The notes beneath the pieces were generated by a model, which was not told the origin of the DNA, ran no database searches, and saw only the letters and a program-made list of their open reading frames with translations. A stretch of 64,000 nt of DNA, taken from positions 1 through 64,000 of the forward strand of contig JAECUM010093729.1 of the NCBI GenBank assembly GCA_016617855.1, in the 5' to 3' direction. How positions within the stretch are numbered: position 1 is the stretch's first letter; every line of letters starts with the position of its first letter. This stretch comes from Megalonaias nervosa (lineage: Eukaryota > Mollusca > Bivalvia > Unionida > Unionidae). Made by a program: the position numbers and the translations under genes. Positions 1-11,900 of this stretch are shown piece by piece.

Positions 1-1489
1 GTCGCAGATCCCTGTCCCTGTACTGTGATGTGTTAGATCTAAGTGCGGTTTCCCATTTGTCTAGTTATTTTTAAATTATTAATTATAATCAGTTTTTCTT
101 TTGTACACGGGGATATCATGAATTTGTGAAATTGTTGTTTGTTTTTTAATTTATACTAAATTATATACTTGGTTCCTAGAAGACTCACTCCAAACCCCCA
201 TCGAGACCATGGCTTGCGAGTGAGTAGCCCCAGCCCGGTTTAGGCATCAAACCTTTGAGCGAAATACTGGAGCCCATCTCCCACAGAGGCCAAACTCGTT
301 AATGTCTGTAACAAGATAACCGAGTTGGGATTTCGGATTTACAACAGAACACTTTTGATGTGACACAAATACAATGTTTATTGATGTATGACTTGAATGT
401 GAAAGGAGTATTGATTAATACGTGCGTGTATAAGATCCAAATACTGGACACATTAACATAATGCGCACGAACCTAAAAATGCAACAAATATAAATACAAA
501 TAAATGACCTTACACGGTACAAGGGGAGAGGTGAACAATTCACCGTAATTTCACACGATGAAAAGAATGGGTGTTTTATTGAAATAGTAAAAATGATGTA
601 TTCACTCAACTAGAGAAAGATGAGATATTTTTACTCCAATAGTAAAATGAATTGATTGGTCAGATATCATACAAAAATATATCATTACACTCCCAAAACA
701 ATGAGTATAACAAAACCCCAAAATTAGCCCACGGCTAAACGATTACATGCATGGAGTAACACAAAACACTCCCGTCAGTATCACACTTGGGCTACCAGTC
801 ACACTGGTCAGTGAAGCAAGCGTCATTGTAGGTAGTCACAAACCACCATTCAATTCCTTGGTCGATCAAGCAATCAACGCCCACCATTCCGGTCAGCAAC
901 TCCCAATGACTTGCTACTCGACCAGCAACACTGTTCACTCAGCTGTACGGCTGCTGTGGTTAATATCTATGGTTAGCTCTATATCTGGTACCACGACAAC
1001 TACGATCACCATGGATCACTCTGGTCAGCTGAAAATACATCTAACACTGCGTACTATGCATCACACGGGCAAATACGATAACACGTAATGACGTTATAAA
1101 CGGCAAGTTATACAAATTACATTATTGGTACAGCATTACAAAACGAACAGGTTTAGAAGTGAACCTGTGTCGATAAGATTCATATGGTACTAAACGTTTC
1201 TTAATAAAATGCAACTTATATTGCTAATATAAATCTCTTGCCAAGTCACAAAACAGGGATAGAAAATATTTGCGTTATACTACGCAAGCCAAAGCCACAT
1301 TGAAAACATACAAAAATAAAATGAATAGTACGTTCACAGCTATAACTTACAATATACATAAGAAATAATATACGTAAGAAATTAATAAATAACTTACCTC
1401 TACAGCTAAAGATGTGCAAGTCTGTAAGTAGACTGCTTACTGACAAGACGTTCCGTAATGTGATGATATCGTCTTACAGTGAGGCATTT
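1..1489. other. No gene seen; unassigned sequence
   Basis: I see no splice-flanked exon, transposon ORF or tandem array here. One open stretch (747-1088, plus) has a low-complexity Thr/Ser/His-rich translation with no family resemblance. The lower part may hold the 3' untranslated region of the minus-strand LINE that begins above 1650, but no poly-A tract (poly-T on this strand) marks its end. Confidence 0.5.
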
Positions 1490-1497
1490 ATACACAA

Positions 1498-1660
1498 ACG
1501 ATGTAGTCTACATCGTCTGTGCACTGGAATATTTCGGTTTTTCCTACCGAAAGCACTTCGCACGTGCGGCATAGGATGAACCGAACTCACTGTTTCGAAA
1601 TATTGTACAATATGCATAAATCACCTTCGGGTATCGTTGTACACAAGAAACGAAACCCGA
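1498..1660. repeat. Cluster of short perfect hairpins/palindromes
   Basis: Four inverted repeats occur in about 160 bp. ACGATGTAG (1498-1506) pairs with CTACATCGT (1508-1516) around a single base. TTTCGGT (1532-1538) pairs with ACCGAAA (1546-1552) across a 7-nt loop. ATATTGTACAATAT (1600-1613) is a perfect palindrome. TCGGGT (1627-1632) pairs with ACCCGA (1655-1660). GCACGTGC (1560-1567) is a further palindrome. They sit immediately downstream (minus-strand sense) of the last recognisable LINE coding sequence. A structured LINE 3' untranslated region recognised by its reverse transcriptase is a reasonable explanation, but this is inference. Confidence 0.45.
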
Positions 1661-1687
1661 GTACATGTATTTAATAAATAGAAAGAT

Positions 1688-4600
1688 TTATACAATTCCG
1701 CGACAGTGTGGAGTGTGTTTCTCTCTTGCCAAGTAGTATATATCATCATACTTTATAACTAGGTAATATTCTATATGTACATATCTATTGGAGTTTTCAA
1801 TGATAGTGACTTGGTCGCATTTCCTCATTGTGTTAATTATAAAGTCAACTGTTTTATGTAACATTTCTCTATTGGGTATTCTGTCTAGATGTAACAAATT
1901 ATTATCATGATATCCCCCTCTAGTAGCAAATACACTTTCAATTTCGCCCCTCTCCTGTTCATTAGCTCTGCATTGCGCTATAATATGTTTTTTGTGACAT
2001 TTTCCTTTTTAGACAAGGGGCACTTTGGCATGATTCTAATGATGTGCCTGCGCATTGCTACCTCACTCGCGAGCCAGACATCATGTAGATAATTTAGCAT
2101 AATGCATTGCTTATTTAAAGAATTGATATTTGCCCACGTTTTCCATTGAACCGTCCTATTTCGCCATTGTACTTTTATAATCATATTGTTTGTCAGTTCC
2201 TCCTGTATTGTGCTGCAAATGTTATGGTCGTAGTTTTCCTTCCACACCTTTTTCTGTTCCCGATGTTTGAATATGACCTGTCTTGTGTACATATATTTTC
2301 TTGGTATCTCTATTATCCTTTTCGGACTGTTATTCCTGTATCTGTCTGGTTTATGTTTGAAAAATAAATCCAAACCAGTATATATAGAGAGCTTGCCAGA
2401 CATATCGTGGTTTCCCTGTCAGTTTCCTGATTATATTTAATATGTTTGCTAGTTTCCTGAATTTATAATAGGGTAGATTTATCCCTCCCCCCCCCCGTGT
2501 TTTGCCATAAAAAGATAATCCTTCGACAAACAGTGCTTTTTGTTCCATATATAATCAATTATTAGCATATCTAATTTTTATAGAAGTTTGTCCTCAAAAT
2601 CTATTATTTGCAATATGTAATTAATATTGCTACATATGTAGGCTTGTGCAACCTGTGGTCTCTTCATGTTGCTATGTGGCGTTAGTGCCCTGGTCTCTAT
2701 ATTTTCTTCCACTTTTCTCTTTATTTGTTTATAGTTATCTATCATTCCATTTTTCCCTACGATAACTCCTAGGGCTTTCACCTTGTCCCTTATGAGGTGG
2801 GGAGGACGCTCAGGGTGGTTCCCTCTCTAGTTTCCTATTAATATAATTTCCGTCTTGTTATGATTATTTCTTGACCCCGATGTTTTGGGGAATTTTTCAA
2901 ACTCCTTTTGTACATGCATAAAGGAGCTTGAGTCGGTTATAAAGTTGGTACAGTCATCAGTATGTTGCACTATTTTTAAGTCATCTTTCCAGTTCGGTAT
3001 TCCTTCTATATAGTCTTTGTCTCTTGAAGAATAAGATTTCAATTGCTATTACGTATAACTGCATTGACAGGGGACATCCCTGCCTCACCAATTTTTCGAT
3101 ATCAAAGTTTTAAGTTAACGCTCCATTTACCTGTACTCTGGAAAGGATTTGAGCATACAGGATTTGAGTCCACTTTTGGAAATTGTTTCCGAAGCCAAAT
3201 TTCTATATAACCTTGTTTATATTGTTATATTCCAATCGGCCAAATGCTTTCTACTGATTTAGATAAGATTAATGCTCCTTTTGTGTCCTTTTATTTTTAA
3301 GTAGTCAATCGTTGTTGAAATGGATAATATATTATTTTGTATGTCTCGTCCCTCTCCCTCTCCACAACTTTAATGTTTATTTATGATTAAATTCATCCCT
3401 CCCCTAATTCTTTGTGCTAACAGTCGACTTAATATCTTGTAGTCTACGTTTGGGAGGGATATCGGCCTCCAATGTTTAAGGTACTCTTTCTCCCCTTTCC
3501 CCTTATATTTGATTGTTATAATCCCTTCTCTCACGGACAATGCCATTTCTCCTTGCAAAACAAATATTTGTGTAAAGTGATTCTAGTATTGGTAATAATT
3601 CTTTTCTAAATGTCATATAAAACTCTGCTGTTAACCCATCTGATCCTGGCGATTTCCCTTTAGGTAACTTGCTAATAATAAGGATAATTTCTTTTCTCCT
3701 AATAAAACTTTAAAGTTTCTTCTCTTTGCTCTTCAGTGACCTTTTCTACTTTTGTATTTTCTAAATATTCTATAATCTTCTCATTCTTTTATATCTTTTG
3801 TGACGTAGTTTATCCCTATCTTTTGTAAGACTCTTTCCTTCCTTTTATATATTGTGTTCCCTTCCCTTATTTCTTCTAGATTGTTTTTCACTTCCCCTTT
3901 TGATCTCTTCCCTTCTATATAATCCTTCAGCTTTTCATATGGAGCTCCGAATTTTCCAACTCTAAATCTTTTCCCTTGTAATTCTTCCTTATGAATTTTG
4001 TCCATTTCACTTGGTTCATTCCTTTTGTTGTCTTCCTTTATATCCCCTCTACTAATCAAATTTTGAAGTTCTTCATTTTTTGTGCCTTAGTTTTTCTTTC
4101 CTTACCTTACAATATCTTTTGTTTCATTTATGATAGTCTTCTTTAAATTATTAAGATTCTCATTTTTCATGAGGTTTATTAGCTTTTCTTTCATGAATCA
4201 TGTATATTCTGTATATATTAATATATTATTGTTTAGTTTCTACATTCCCGGATCCCGTTTCTCTCTTGCTTTATTATTACGGTTTCTTCGACCATATAGT
4301 GATCTGAAATCTTTATGTTACATTCTTCCGTCTGTTTCAGTTCCGAAATATAAAATTTATATAATCTGGTCGCTTGTATGTCTTTGTATTCATAGGTATA
4401 TTCAGTTTTTAATATATTTAATATTCTATATCCGTCACTCAGTTTGTTCGCTTCTATTAATTTCCTATAAAACTGTTTCAATAATGTCTTTGATCGTTAA
4501 ACCTGTTTTCCTATCAATTTCACTTTCTACCCGATTGAAATCCCCCGCACCACGTATTAGTTTGTCCATTGTATATTTCTGGACATATCCTGTGAGTGTT

Positions 4601-4925
4601 TAGTGAATTGAACCTTCCTTACAGTGTATTGTGAAGGAACATAAACATTCAAAAGGTTCCAATCATTTATTTTCGTGTGTAAAAATATTCCCTTAAAAAC
4701 GTCTCCTCTTTCTATTTTTTCCATTGTGAATACCGCTCTTTTATATTTATTGTAGCTGCTACTCCTGCTTTAACGTCACTCTTCTTATTATTTATTAAAA
4801 TTATTGCGTTAAACTCTTCCTCCATCAGGGATCTCATTTCTTCCGTCATATTGTGTGTTTTTTGTAACATGATTATATCATAGCCTTCTGTCTTTTCCTT
4901 AATTAGTTTTATTTTTGACTCGTTA
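1688..4925 (-). pseudogene. LINE ORF2 (endonuclease-reverse transcriptase), broken
   Basis: The reading begins with the endonuclease: around 4925-4745 the translation includes IKEKTEGYDIIMLQKTH, where this family normally has LQETH, so the catalytic Glu appears as Lys. The C-terminal endonuclease SDH motif survives as KISDHY within 4481-4233. The reverse transcriptase shows a fingers segment (HWRPISLPNVDYKILSRLLAQRI region, 3558-3370), the VRQGCPLS motif (about 3107-3030), and the catalytic box read as VQHTDD at about 2970-2953, where YADD is expected, so the first two residues are changed. The C-terminus (2403-1978) keeps a degenerate Cys-containing motif near KCPLSKKEN. Normal function would be target-primed reverse transcription. 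The ORF is split into at least eight frame segments and cannot be functional. Confidence 0.85.
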
Positions 4926-4948
4926 TGCCATTAACATATATGCTCACA

Positions 4949-7554
4949 TTATTTTTCTGTCATTTTTTTCCGATCTATTCGGCCAATCTGGTCGGGGGTT
5001 TTCCCCTCTGTTTCCTGTATTATTTCCTCCTTTTCCTTGTTAACTTCATCTGATGTTTTAATTGTGCTGTCTGTTCTTTCGTCCGTCTTCACATTTTCCT
5101 TTTCCAATTCCATGTCCGTCGTCATCATTTTGACCTCGTCTTTGTCTCCTCTCTTTTCCTCATTAGTCATGTCTTTATTTCCATTTTCGGTCATCAAAGT
5201 CTCGTCCGTCTGTCTATTTCTTTGTTTCTTTCTTCCTGTCTCTTCTTCTTCTAAGAATAGATATTTTCTGAGGGGGTATTTTTGTCTGGGGTGTTTTATT
5301 CGAAACTTTTTCCCCAGCATCCTCCTCCTCCTGTATCGACTCTACAGAAGCGGATGTTTTTTCTTTTTTTTTTCTTGTTTTCCAATGGTGGAGGCTAGGG
5401 GCTGTATCCCAATAAGGTCTTCAATTAGCCTCTCATTCTGGGTTTCTCCTTCAGTAGAAGACTCCCAGTCTTCCTTCTCGTCTCCTGAGGGTTCCCCACT
5501 CTATTTGCAAGGACACGTCTTGCATGACGTAATATATATTTTGCAGTTGAAGTTTCTCTTCTGTGTTATTTAGAGGGGTTAAAACAAGTGGTCCTTCTCT
5601 CGAGGCTGGGCTGCCTCCTTTGAAGTTTTCCGCTCTAATTATTTTTGTGTCTTATCATCCCATTCTATGCTTCTATGCTTTGCTTTATGTTTCCGAAGAT
5701 GTGCTGGCGGCGTTGATTTCATAAGTCTTTTAAGTCACTGGTGTAGCTGTTGTCATCACTTTCGCAGTAGCCCCAGTTCCTGACTTGTCACAGGAGTATT
5801 TACTATCACAAATGTTCAGGTTTTAGTTCCTCCCCGACTAAAATTTTTAAATTCATAGAGTGAGGCATTTCAGTGGATGTCTGGGCATCCAATTCTATTG
5901 GTAGTTCTCCGATATTTAAGCTTTGGGTTGGGTTGGGGGGGGGGGCTCTTGTATTTGTACAAAGTCCCTCACATCTTCCTCCGTTATGTCTTCTTGGCTA
6001 GTTGTTCCCTCTCCTACTATTTGTTGGATGGGGTCTTGACTATCTTTAGTGGCATATGTTTCCTTTTCCGGTGTGTTCTGACAGTCCTTTGGCACATGGC
6101 CAAAAGCCTGGGATCCAGAACATCTGCGGTTCTCCTCGTAGCCCCATAACCACGTTTTTACAAGGAAGACCATTACATAAGAAGGAGGGGGACTTTTGGC
6201 GCGTCCTCTTTCAATGCTGTCAAAATTCTAACACCTGATTTAACTTTCTGATATCCCCAGATGTTTGCTAACCTATGACTTCTCACTTGTATTGTTATGA
6301 ATGTTTAATCTAATTGTCTGTTTGTTAGTTTTAAAATTTTTAAAATTCCATTACATGCTATTGTAATGTAACATTGTTTACTGAATTTGACATTGCCCAG
6401 AATTGATTTTTTTTTTATAAACAACTAATAATAGAAACATTGTATCAAGTTCTTGACCTTGTTCCAAAATCAGTGACAGTTTTGGTAAACAACTTTTGTT
6501 ATTTATTTTCTTTTATCTTTCTCAGAGTAAGAATCATTAAGTCAAGGACACACCTGGACTACGTGACAAGTAGCATATATCAATTGGTAACAAGCTTCTA
6601 TTTTTGTCCTGGAGAATGAACTTTTGACCCTCATCCGGGAGTCTATTTTGCGCCATAATTAGTCGTATAACTGTTGTTTTGATAAAGGTGTATCCAGTGG
6701 GGCTTAAAACACTTGACACGTTTAGTTGTATTATGTTGTGACCAGTATGGGTTGAATTCTATTTTCTTCAAATTGTTGAATTCAAGTGATTCTTTTCCCT
6801 GGAAATACAAAAGTGCTCTGACAAAATTCTTGGATCAAGACATTTATTGGAATTTATACTGAATTCAAAACTGGAATAATATTTTCTGTGATTCAACAAG
6901 AGACTGTTGAAACAGCAGCACTTCGCTGACCACAACAGACGTCATCGCCTTCAATTTCGGATTTCATTCAGGACTTTTTATTACTAGGACTTCTACTTTT
7001 TAATTCTTGGATTATTTTTGGATTTAATTCGTAAAACCGTAAGTTCTTATTTTTAATTTTTCACTTTGTATTCTAGGGAAATAAAAATTGTTTGTTTAAT
7101 GTTTTACAAAGCTTGTTGTCTTCACTCTTTTATGTTACTTATTTTAAGAGCATAGACTCGTAACAGTGTGAGCAATTTTTCCCCTAGCTTCCGCACAATT
7201 TCGTCCGAGTCAATCTCCATCGGTGGCCCGGAGACATAAATCTAGGTCTGTTTTGGTTCATTATTTCTTATTATTGGAGTAGCATCCCTTAAGTTTGCTT
7301 GTGTTACTTTTATTTCAATTTCCTTCATTGCTAACAAGCGCTTTTGATTTTTTGGATACAGTTATGTATTTCCTTTTCCCTCCATTTTGTAGTGCCTCAG
7401 TTTCCTCTATCTTTATGAGTTTTTCCTCTATCGTTATGAGTTTTAATTGCACAGTTGTAAGTATATCCGGCTGCCGCGGAAAATAAGGGGTATCTCCAAA
7501 ATCCACGTCTTGACATCGAACGGGGATGGTGTAAGTGAATGTGCAGTGTAACAA
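4949..7554 (-). pseudogene. LINE ORF1, broken and interrupted by an LTR
   Basis: The N-terminal piece (7554-7166) is open and includes a charged helical stretch (KLITIEEKLIKIEET) typical of a LINE ORF1 coiled coil. It then stops at the LTR-like insertion 7165-6293. The reading resumes at 6292 and reaches a decayed zinc knuckle near 6173-6100 (AFGHVPKDCQNT, with the upstream cysteines lost to a frameshift), followed by an acidic linker and a Lys/Glu/Thr-rich tail (5320-4949). ORF1 proteins of this clade bind LINE RNA and form the ribonucleoprotein. The match of the reading on both sides of the insertion is what assigns both halves to one gene. The exact start codon is uncertain. Confidence 0.65.
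6293..7165 (+). mobile_element. Solo-LTR-like insertion in LINE ORF1
   Basis: The segment begins TGTTAT and ends GTAACA, the short imperfect inverted ends typical of long terminal repeats. It contains a polyadenylation signal AATAAA at 7080-7085, about 80 bp before its 3' end, which sets the plus orientation. It interrupts the coding sequence of the LINE's ORF1. The flanking tetranucleotides are GTAT (6289-6292) and GTGT (7166-7169), a possible 4-bp target duplication with one change. There is no gag or pol inside and no second LTR nearby, so this would be a solo LTR left by recombination. The family (Gypsy or BEL/Pao) cannot be told from the LTR alone. Confidence 0.6.
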
Positions 7555-7639
7555 TACTTATGTTTTTCTCTGGTTCTTCATCCTTGTTTCGTGCGTGCTA
7601 TGGCAGATCAGTATCCGAAGACTTTACTTCGCAAGAATT

Positions 7640-8539
7640 AGTGCCAGTAGTTAGTCCAGGTTAAAAAGTGTGTTCGAAACAAGCGTAGTAGATTCTATAT
7701 ATTGAAGGTATACAAGGTAACTTAGCCTTTCAGAAAGAGACACAAAAAAGAATTTTTCAACAATAGAAAGAAGAAAAATACTTATTCAACAACAGCATGA
7801 AAAGGAATAAAGAAAACGAGAAGTTGACGAGGAGACCAAAAGTTTGATTTGTGAAGAACAGAGTGAAGTCAAAGGAGTGAAATAAAAAAATCGGTGTGCT
7901 ACATTTTGGCGGAGTTAAAGTATCGAGAAAAATGATCAAACGTCTTTTGCTAAAACCAAGAGAAAGAGACCTTCTCGTGCCATGATTTCTAAACCTTCAA
8001 TCACTACATACAGGCTCACTGCTCTTGAGATGACAACAGCCGCAGTTACTACTACCACTACCAAAGCAGCAACATGAGAAGAAAGACCTGGCCGTGTGAA
8101 TTACAGTTAAAGCTGATGATATCTATTCCATAAGTTACTGTTCCAAAAAACACCTAAAGTCCTTTTCAAGATCACCTATATCTCTTAGAAAGGAGATACT
8201 GCTCAATGACTCACAAATCAAGTAAAACTTAAATCCCTTTCCAATGATTTAATGGTGCGCGTGTATGAGTTTGTGTTTAAGTATTTTATCCATATTATAA
8301 AAAATCAAGACAAGAGACAATTATGTTTTCTTTGGAATATTCTCTTTCGAATATAATACAAATTTCATAACACATCGTAAAAGCCCATTTTGTTCTTCCT
8401 TCGTTCATTCATATTCTGGTTTTAAAATTTCTTCACTAACATGAGTTCATCCTCTTCACTACCTGCTAGTTTTCGTGACTTCTGCATTTCTTCACACGTA
8501 TGTGTTCTTCTGTTTTTAGAGCTCTCCTCCTTCTCCTCC
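7640..8539 (+). other. Left edge of the Polinton, decayed Lys/Arg-rich coding-like sequence
   Basis: The plus strand translates, with several stops, into a Lys/Glu/Arg-rich stretch (about 7740-7870) and then a Ser/Thr-rich piece containing ALEMTTAAVTTTTTKAAT (about 8020-8075). No family is recognised. It may be the first, undefined gene of the Polinton or the junction with the 5' end of the LINE. I could not locate a terminal inverted repeat here. Confidence 0.3.
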
Positions 8540-8818
8540 TCCCTATTCTCCTTCTTGTTTTCCTTTTCTTAGGACACTCGGAAGATCAATGTCATTTTTC
8601 GTGACAATGATAACAGGTATCTTTACCTTTATCTTTCTTTCTCTTTCCTTTGCTTTGACATTGTGGGCATTCTGGAGCCCTATGTCCTTTCTTTGACAGA
8701 TACAGCAGGTATATTGACTTTTATCTCTAGAGTAGTAGTTCGTAGTCTTATCAGAAGTATGCTTTCGAAGTCTGTGTAAATGTTTAACAAGCAAGGCGAT
8801 CTGTTTTGACTCTTCCAT
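8540..8818 (-). pseudogene. Small protein with two CCHC zinc knuckles, frameshifted
   Basis: Starting from an ATG at 8818-8816 the protein reads MEESKQIALLVKHLHRL and then reaches two zinc-knuckle blocks. The first (about 8710-8650) shows TCCIC in one frame and KKGHRAPECPQCQSK in the adjacent frame, so a single-base indel lies inside it. The second (about 8620-8570) reads CYHCHEK followed, after two stops, by SSECPKKRK. The pattern is a tandem CX2C-X4-H-X4-C nucleic-acid-binding module like those in retroelement Gag proteins and cellular CNBP-type proteins. It faces the other Polinton genes. It could be a Polinton accessory gene or a fragment of another retroelement; I cannot decide. Length would be about 90 residues. 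Confidence 0.5.
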
Positions 8819-8925
8819 CTTCTTCTTCAAAGAAAGAAAGCTGAATGAATTATATCCTCTTTGGGTGAGAAGCTTTCTCTCAATATATAGGGAGCAAGTG
8901 CGTGTACTACTTAGTGAATTCAGGA

Positions 8926-11900
8926 TGAAACGAGCACACTTTGCTAAGAGAAACCAGAAGGAGACACTGAGAGGGGAGTGCAAGCCAGTTATTCTGAAGA
9001 TGAATTGAGTGAGCCTGAACCCACACCCTCAACTTCTGACACAGGACCAAGAGAGTCCAAGAGAGTCTACCACAGGACCAAGAGAGTTTAGATCCGCCAA
9101 ACAAGAAACACGTTCAGTGGCTCCCGAAGATTATTGTCACATTCGAGAGAGACAAAAACCTACACGGTGAATTTAAACAGTTCAAGTCTGAAGAACCACG
9201 CGAGAAAACAACAGAGTTCATAACAGATTTCTGAGATTCCTTGTCTGAGACATTGAAACGACAATGCCATGCCAAAGGCGACGATCCATATTACAGTTCG
9301 AAGTCTCTTGTATGGATCGAATTTAGTACAATTGCAGAGTTTACACCGTCCAAAGTCATCTACAAAATTCAACATGTTCAACAATCCAATGACGAGTCTT
9401 ACATGACCGATGGAAAACCCAGTCTTCGCATCACCCATGTTTCATTCCCTGAAGAGAAGAGAATCCCATAAAGTGTTACTGGTGGACGAAATTCGAAGTA
9501 CCAAACGAAGTATCGTCCAAACTGACAATTCACAAGACCAGATGTGCTTAGCCCAAGACATCGTCGTGGATCGATTGAATGGCGGAAAATTGTGACCTCA
9601 CAATAGAAAAGAGACCGGGAGACCATTCGAAAATCGGAAATATCATCAATGAAATAGAGTAGAATTCCTTTTGCAACAAGCAGGCATTTCGAAAGAGACC
9701 GTGTCTGTGATTTCTGAAATACACAAACTTCAAGACGTGTTGGCTCCTGTCTATATCTTGAACGTATATCAAGTCGTTCGCGGAGTTCTCGTGTTTCGAG
9801 GATGAAATTTCCCAGATGGAAATACATTCTTGTGTATCATCATCATGAGCATTACACTTTCTATTGTGAGAAATGTGACCAGGGATTTACCAGTCTGGAG
9901 AAAAGCATTTATTGGGGAGAGAGACTTTCTGGCTGTTTGTCGTCCAAACTCTGGATTCCTGAAGGAAAAGAACGAATTCGTTGTTTATTGCAAGCGAACA
10001 TTTGTCAGTTCCATGTTTTACAAACAACATCGCATGAAACAAAATCAGCAACAGAAAGTGCTTGCGAATTGTACAGGAGTGGAAAGATGCGAGCTTTTTT
10101 TTTTTTACCAAATCGTGGACTTTGAACATCAATGTTATATAAAAAATACGAGAATGAACTGGAGTCAGACGTCAATGAAGACCAACAAGGGAACAAAGAG
10201 AAACAAGTGGATTTTATCTCTTTTGATTCTGAATGTACACAAGATGCTGGTATTCACGTCACATATTTTTTGTGTAGCTCATTGAGCTATTGGGAAATGT
10301 ACAAGAACCCATAATGTTTCATTATCCCAGTTGCAGTAAGATTCCAGGTAGATGTAAATATAATCTTTCAAAGACCTCGTTCTCTTGCTGATGTTGCTGA
10401 ATTGAATGTTGACCCTACCAAAGACACATGGAGTGAAGAGGGCATTCAACATTACTACAGTCATAGCTCATAGTTTCTCGGGTTACGACGGACATTTTCT
10501 TTTCAAATATTATTCAGAATAAGGCACCGAACATCCCACAGTCAACATGAATGAAGTCAAACTCATTTCCATGAAAGTATGAAAAGTACAGTTTAAAGAT
10601 CAGATGAGTTATCTGACAGCAGTGACCAAAGGTTCTTTTCCACACTTTTTCAATAAAGAAGCTAATCAATACATTGTTATCTCGCATCTGCCTGACGTTC
10701 GCTACTACGACCCTAACGGTATGCACACAGAACATCGAGAAGCATTCTACGCTTGATGCCAAATTCAATCTTCAAACTTTCAAGAAGAAATCTTGTAGTA
10801 TTGCCAAACCGATGTAGACATGTTATGCTGTTGCTGTGGAAAATCTCGATAATTATTTATTGATCACGGACTTATCGATCTTTTAAATGAATCATCAACC
10901 GTCACTAAAGCGCGTGGATTGGTCTATCGAAAGAAGTTCATGCCCGCGATAGTACTAGACATGGTCCCTCAATCCAATCTCTCCGTCAGCCATCGCGCTG
11001 GCTGCATTAATGGTGTAAATGTGAAGACAAATGGATACAACATGCTAGAAAAGGTTGAGAAAGGAAAATCGGAAGGGTTTCCATGGATAGCTGGGATTTA
11101 GAAAACTCCCAGATCGTCTAAAAATTCCAGATATGCTTATTTCACGAAAGCCCTACGTGTTTAACTCAATAAAACTTGAAATCATGGAGTAGTTTTACTG
11201 TTTTGTACCAGCAAACATACCAAGGAACCGTGAGGTTAAATATACAAGGATACCAAATGGTAGAAATGTGGGAGCACGAGTACTATCGACATTTCAAAAT
11301 CCAGAATTTGGACGCATTACCGAAAGTTGCGACGTGATGGACATCGAACCACTGAATACACGTCACAGTTTGTTTGGAGGACGAACCAATGCAACACCCG
11401 TGGTATATAACGTGGATGAATCTAAAGGAGAAGAAATCAAATGCATCGATGTCTGTACTTTGAATCCTTGAGTGTGCAAATATACTCGATTCATTACTGG
11501 ACATCTTGAAATGTTGACGGCACACATCGACGTGGAACACATTCATCAGTAAGAAAGGTTGATCAAATACAACCCACATGTACCATCTTGTCTTACCGCA
11601 TCATTTCCAAGGAAAATTGATGTTTCCTTTATGCTGTCTTGTGCTAAAATATGTACACATGAAGAACTTTATTGCCACTAAGATGAAGAACACGCCTTGG
11701 CCGGAACGTTGGTGAGTGTCGAATTGTTTCATACTCTGGCTCGTGGATACCAACCGTTAAATATCTACCAAATTTGACTTTTTCCTCCCACAAAACAATA
11801 GCAAAAGGAAGACGACTCGAGTCCAGGGATTTTCTTAGGCTACGTCAAAGAATTTATCGAAATGAAACAAGAAGCTAGTAGTCATCCATTTTCGTACCAG

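Larger units (their letters stand above)
1650..7640 (-). mobile_element. Decayed Tx1/L1-type LINE retrotransposon, split by an LTR
   Basis: The minus strand carries the order expected of a two-ORF non-LTR retrotransposon: ORF1 pieces (7554-7166 and 6292 to about 4950), an APE-type endonuclease (about 4925-4250), a reverse transcriptase (about 3600-2800) and a cysteine-containing C-terminal region (about 2400-1690). Stops and frameshifts break every domain, so the copy is dead. The RT fragments (LPNVDYKILSRLLAQRI; VRQGCPLSMQLYVIAIE) are characteristic of vertebrate/invertebrate Tx1- and L1-clade LINEs. About 870 bp of LTR-like DNA is inserted in ORF1. The outer ends are not defined: no target duplication or poly-A tail could be identified, and the 5' end may merge with the left edge of the Polinton near 7.6 kb. 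Confidence 0.85.

Noticed and set aside
747..1088. 113-codon plus-strand ORF
   Set aside because: Thr/Ser/His-rich, no domain, no promoter or splice context; probably chance.
8907..9104. Minus-strand ORF opposite the polymerase N-terminus
   Set aside because: Shadow of the plus-strand coding sequence.
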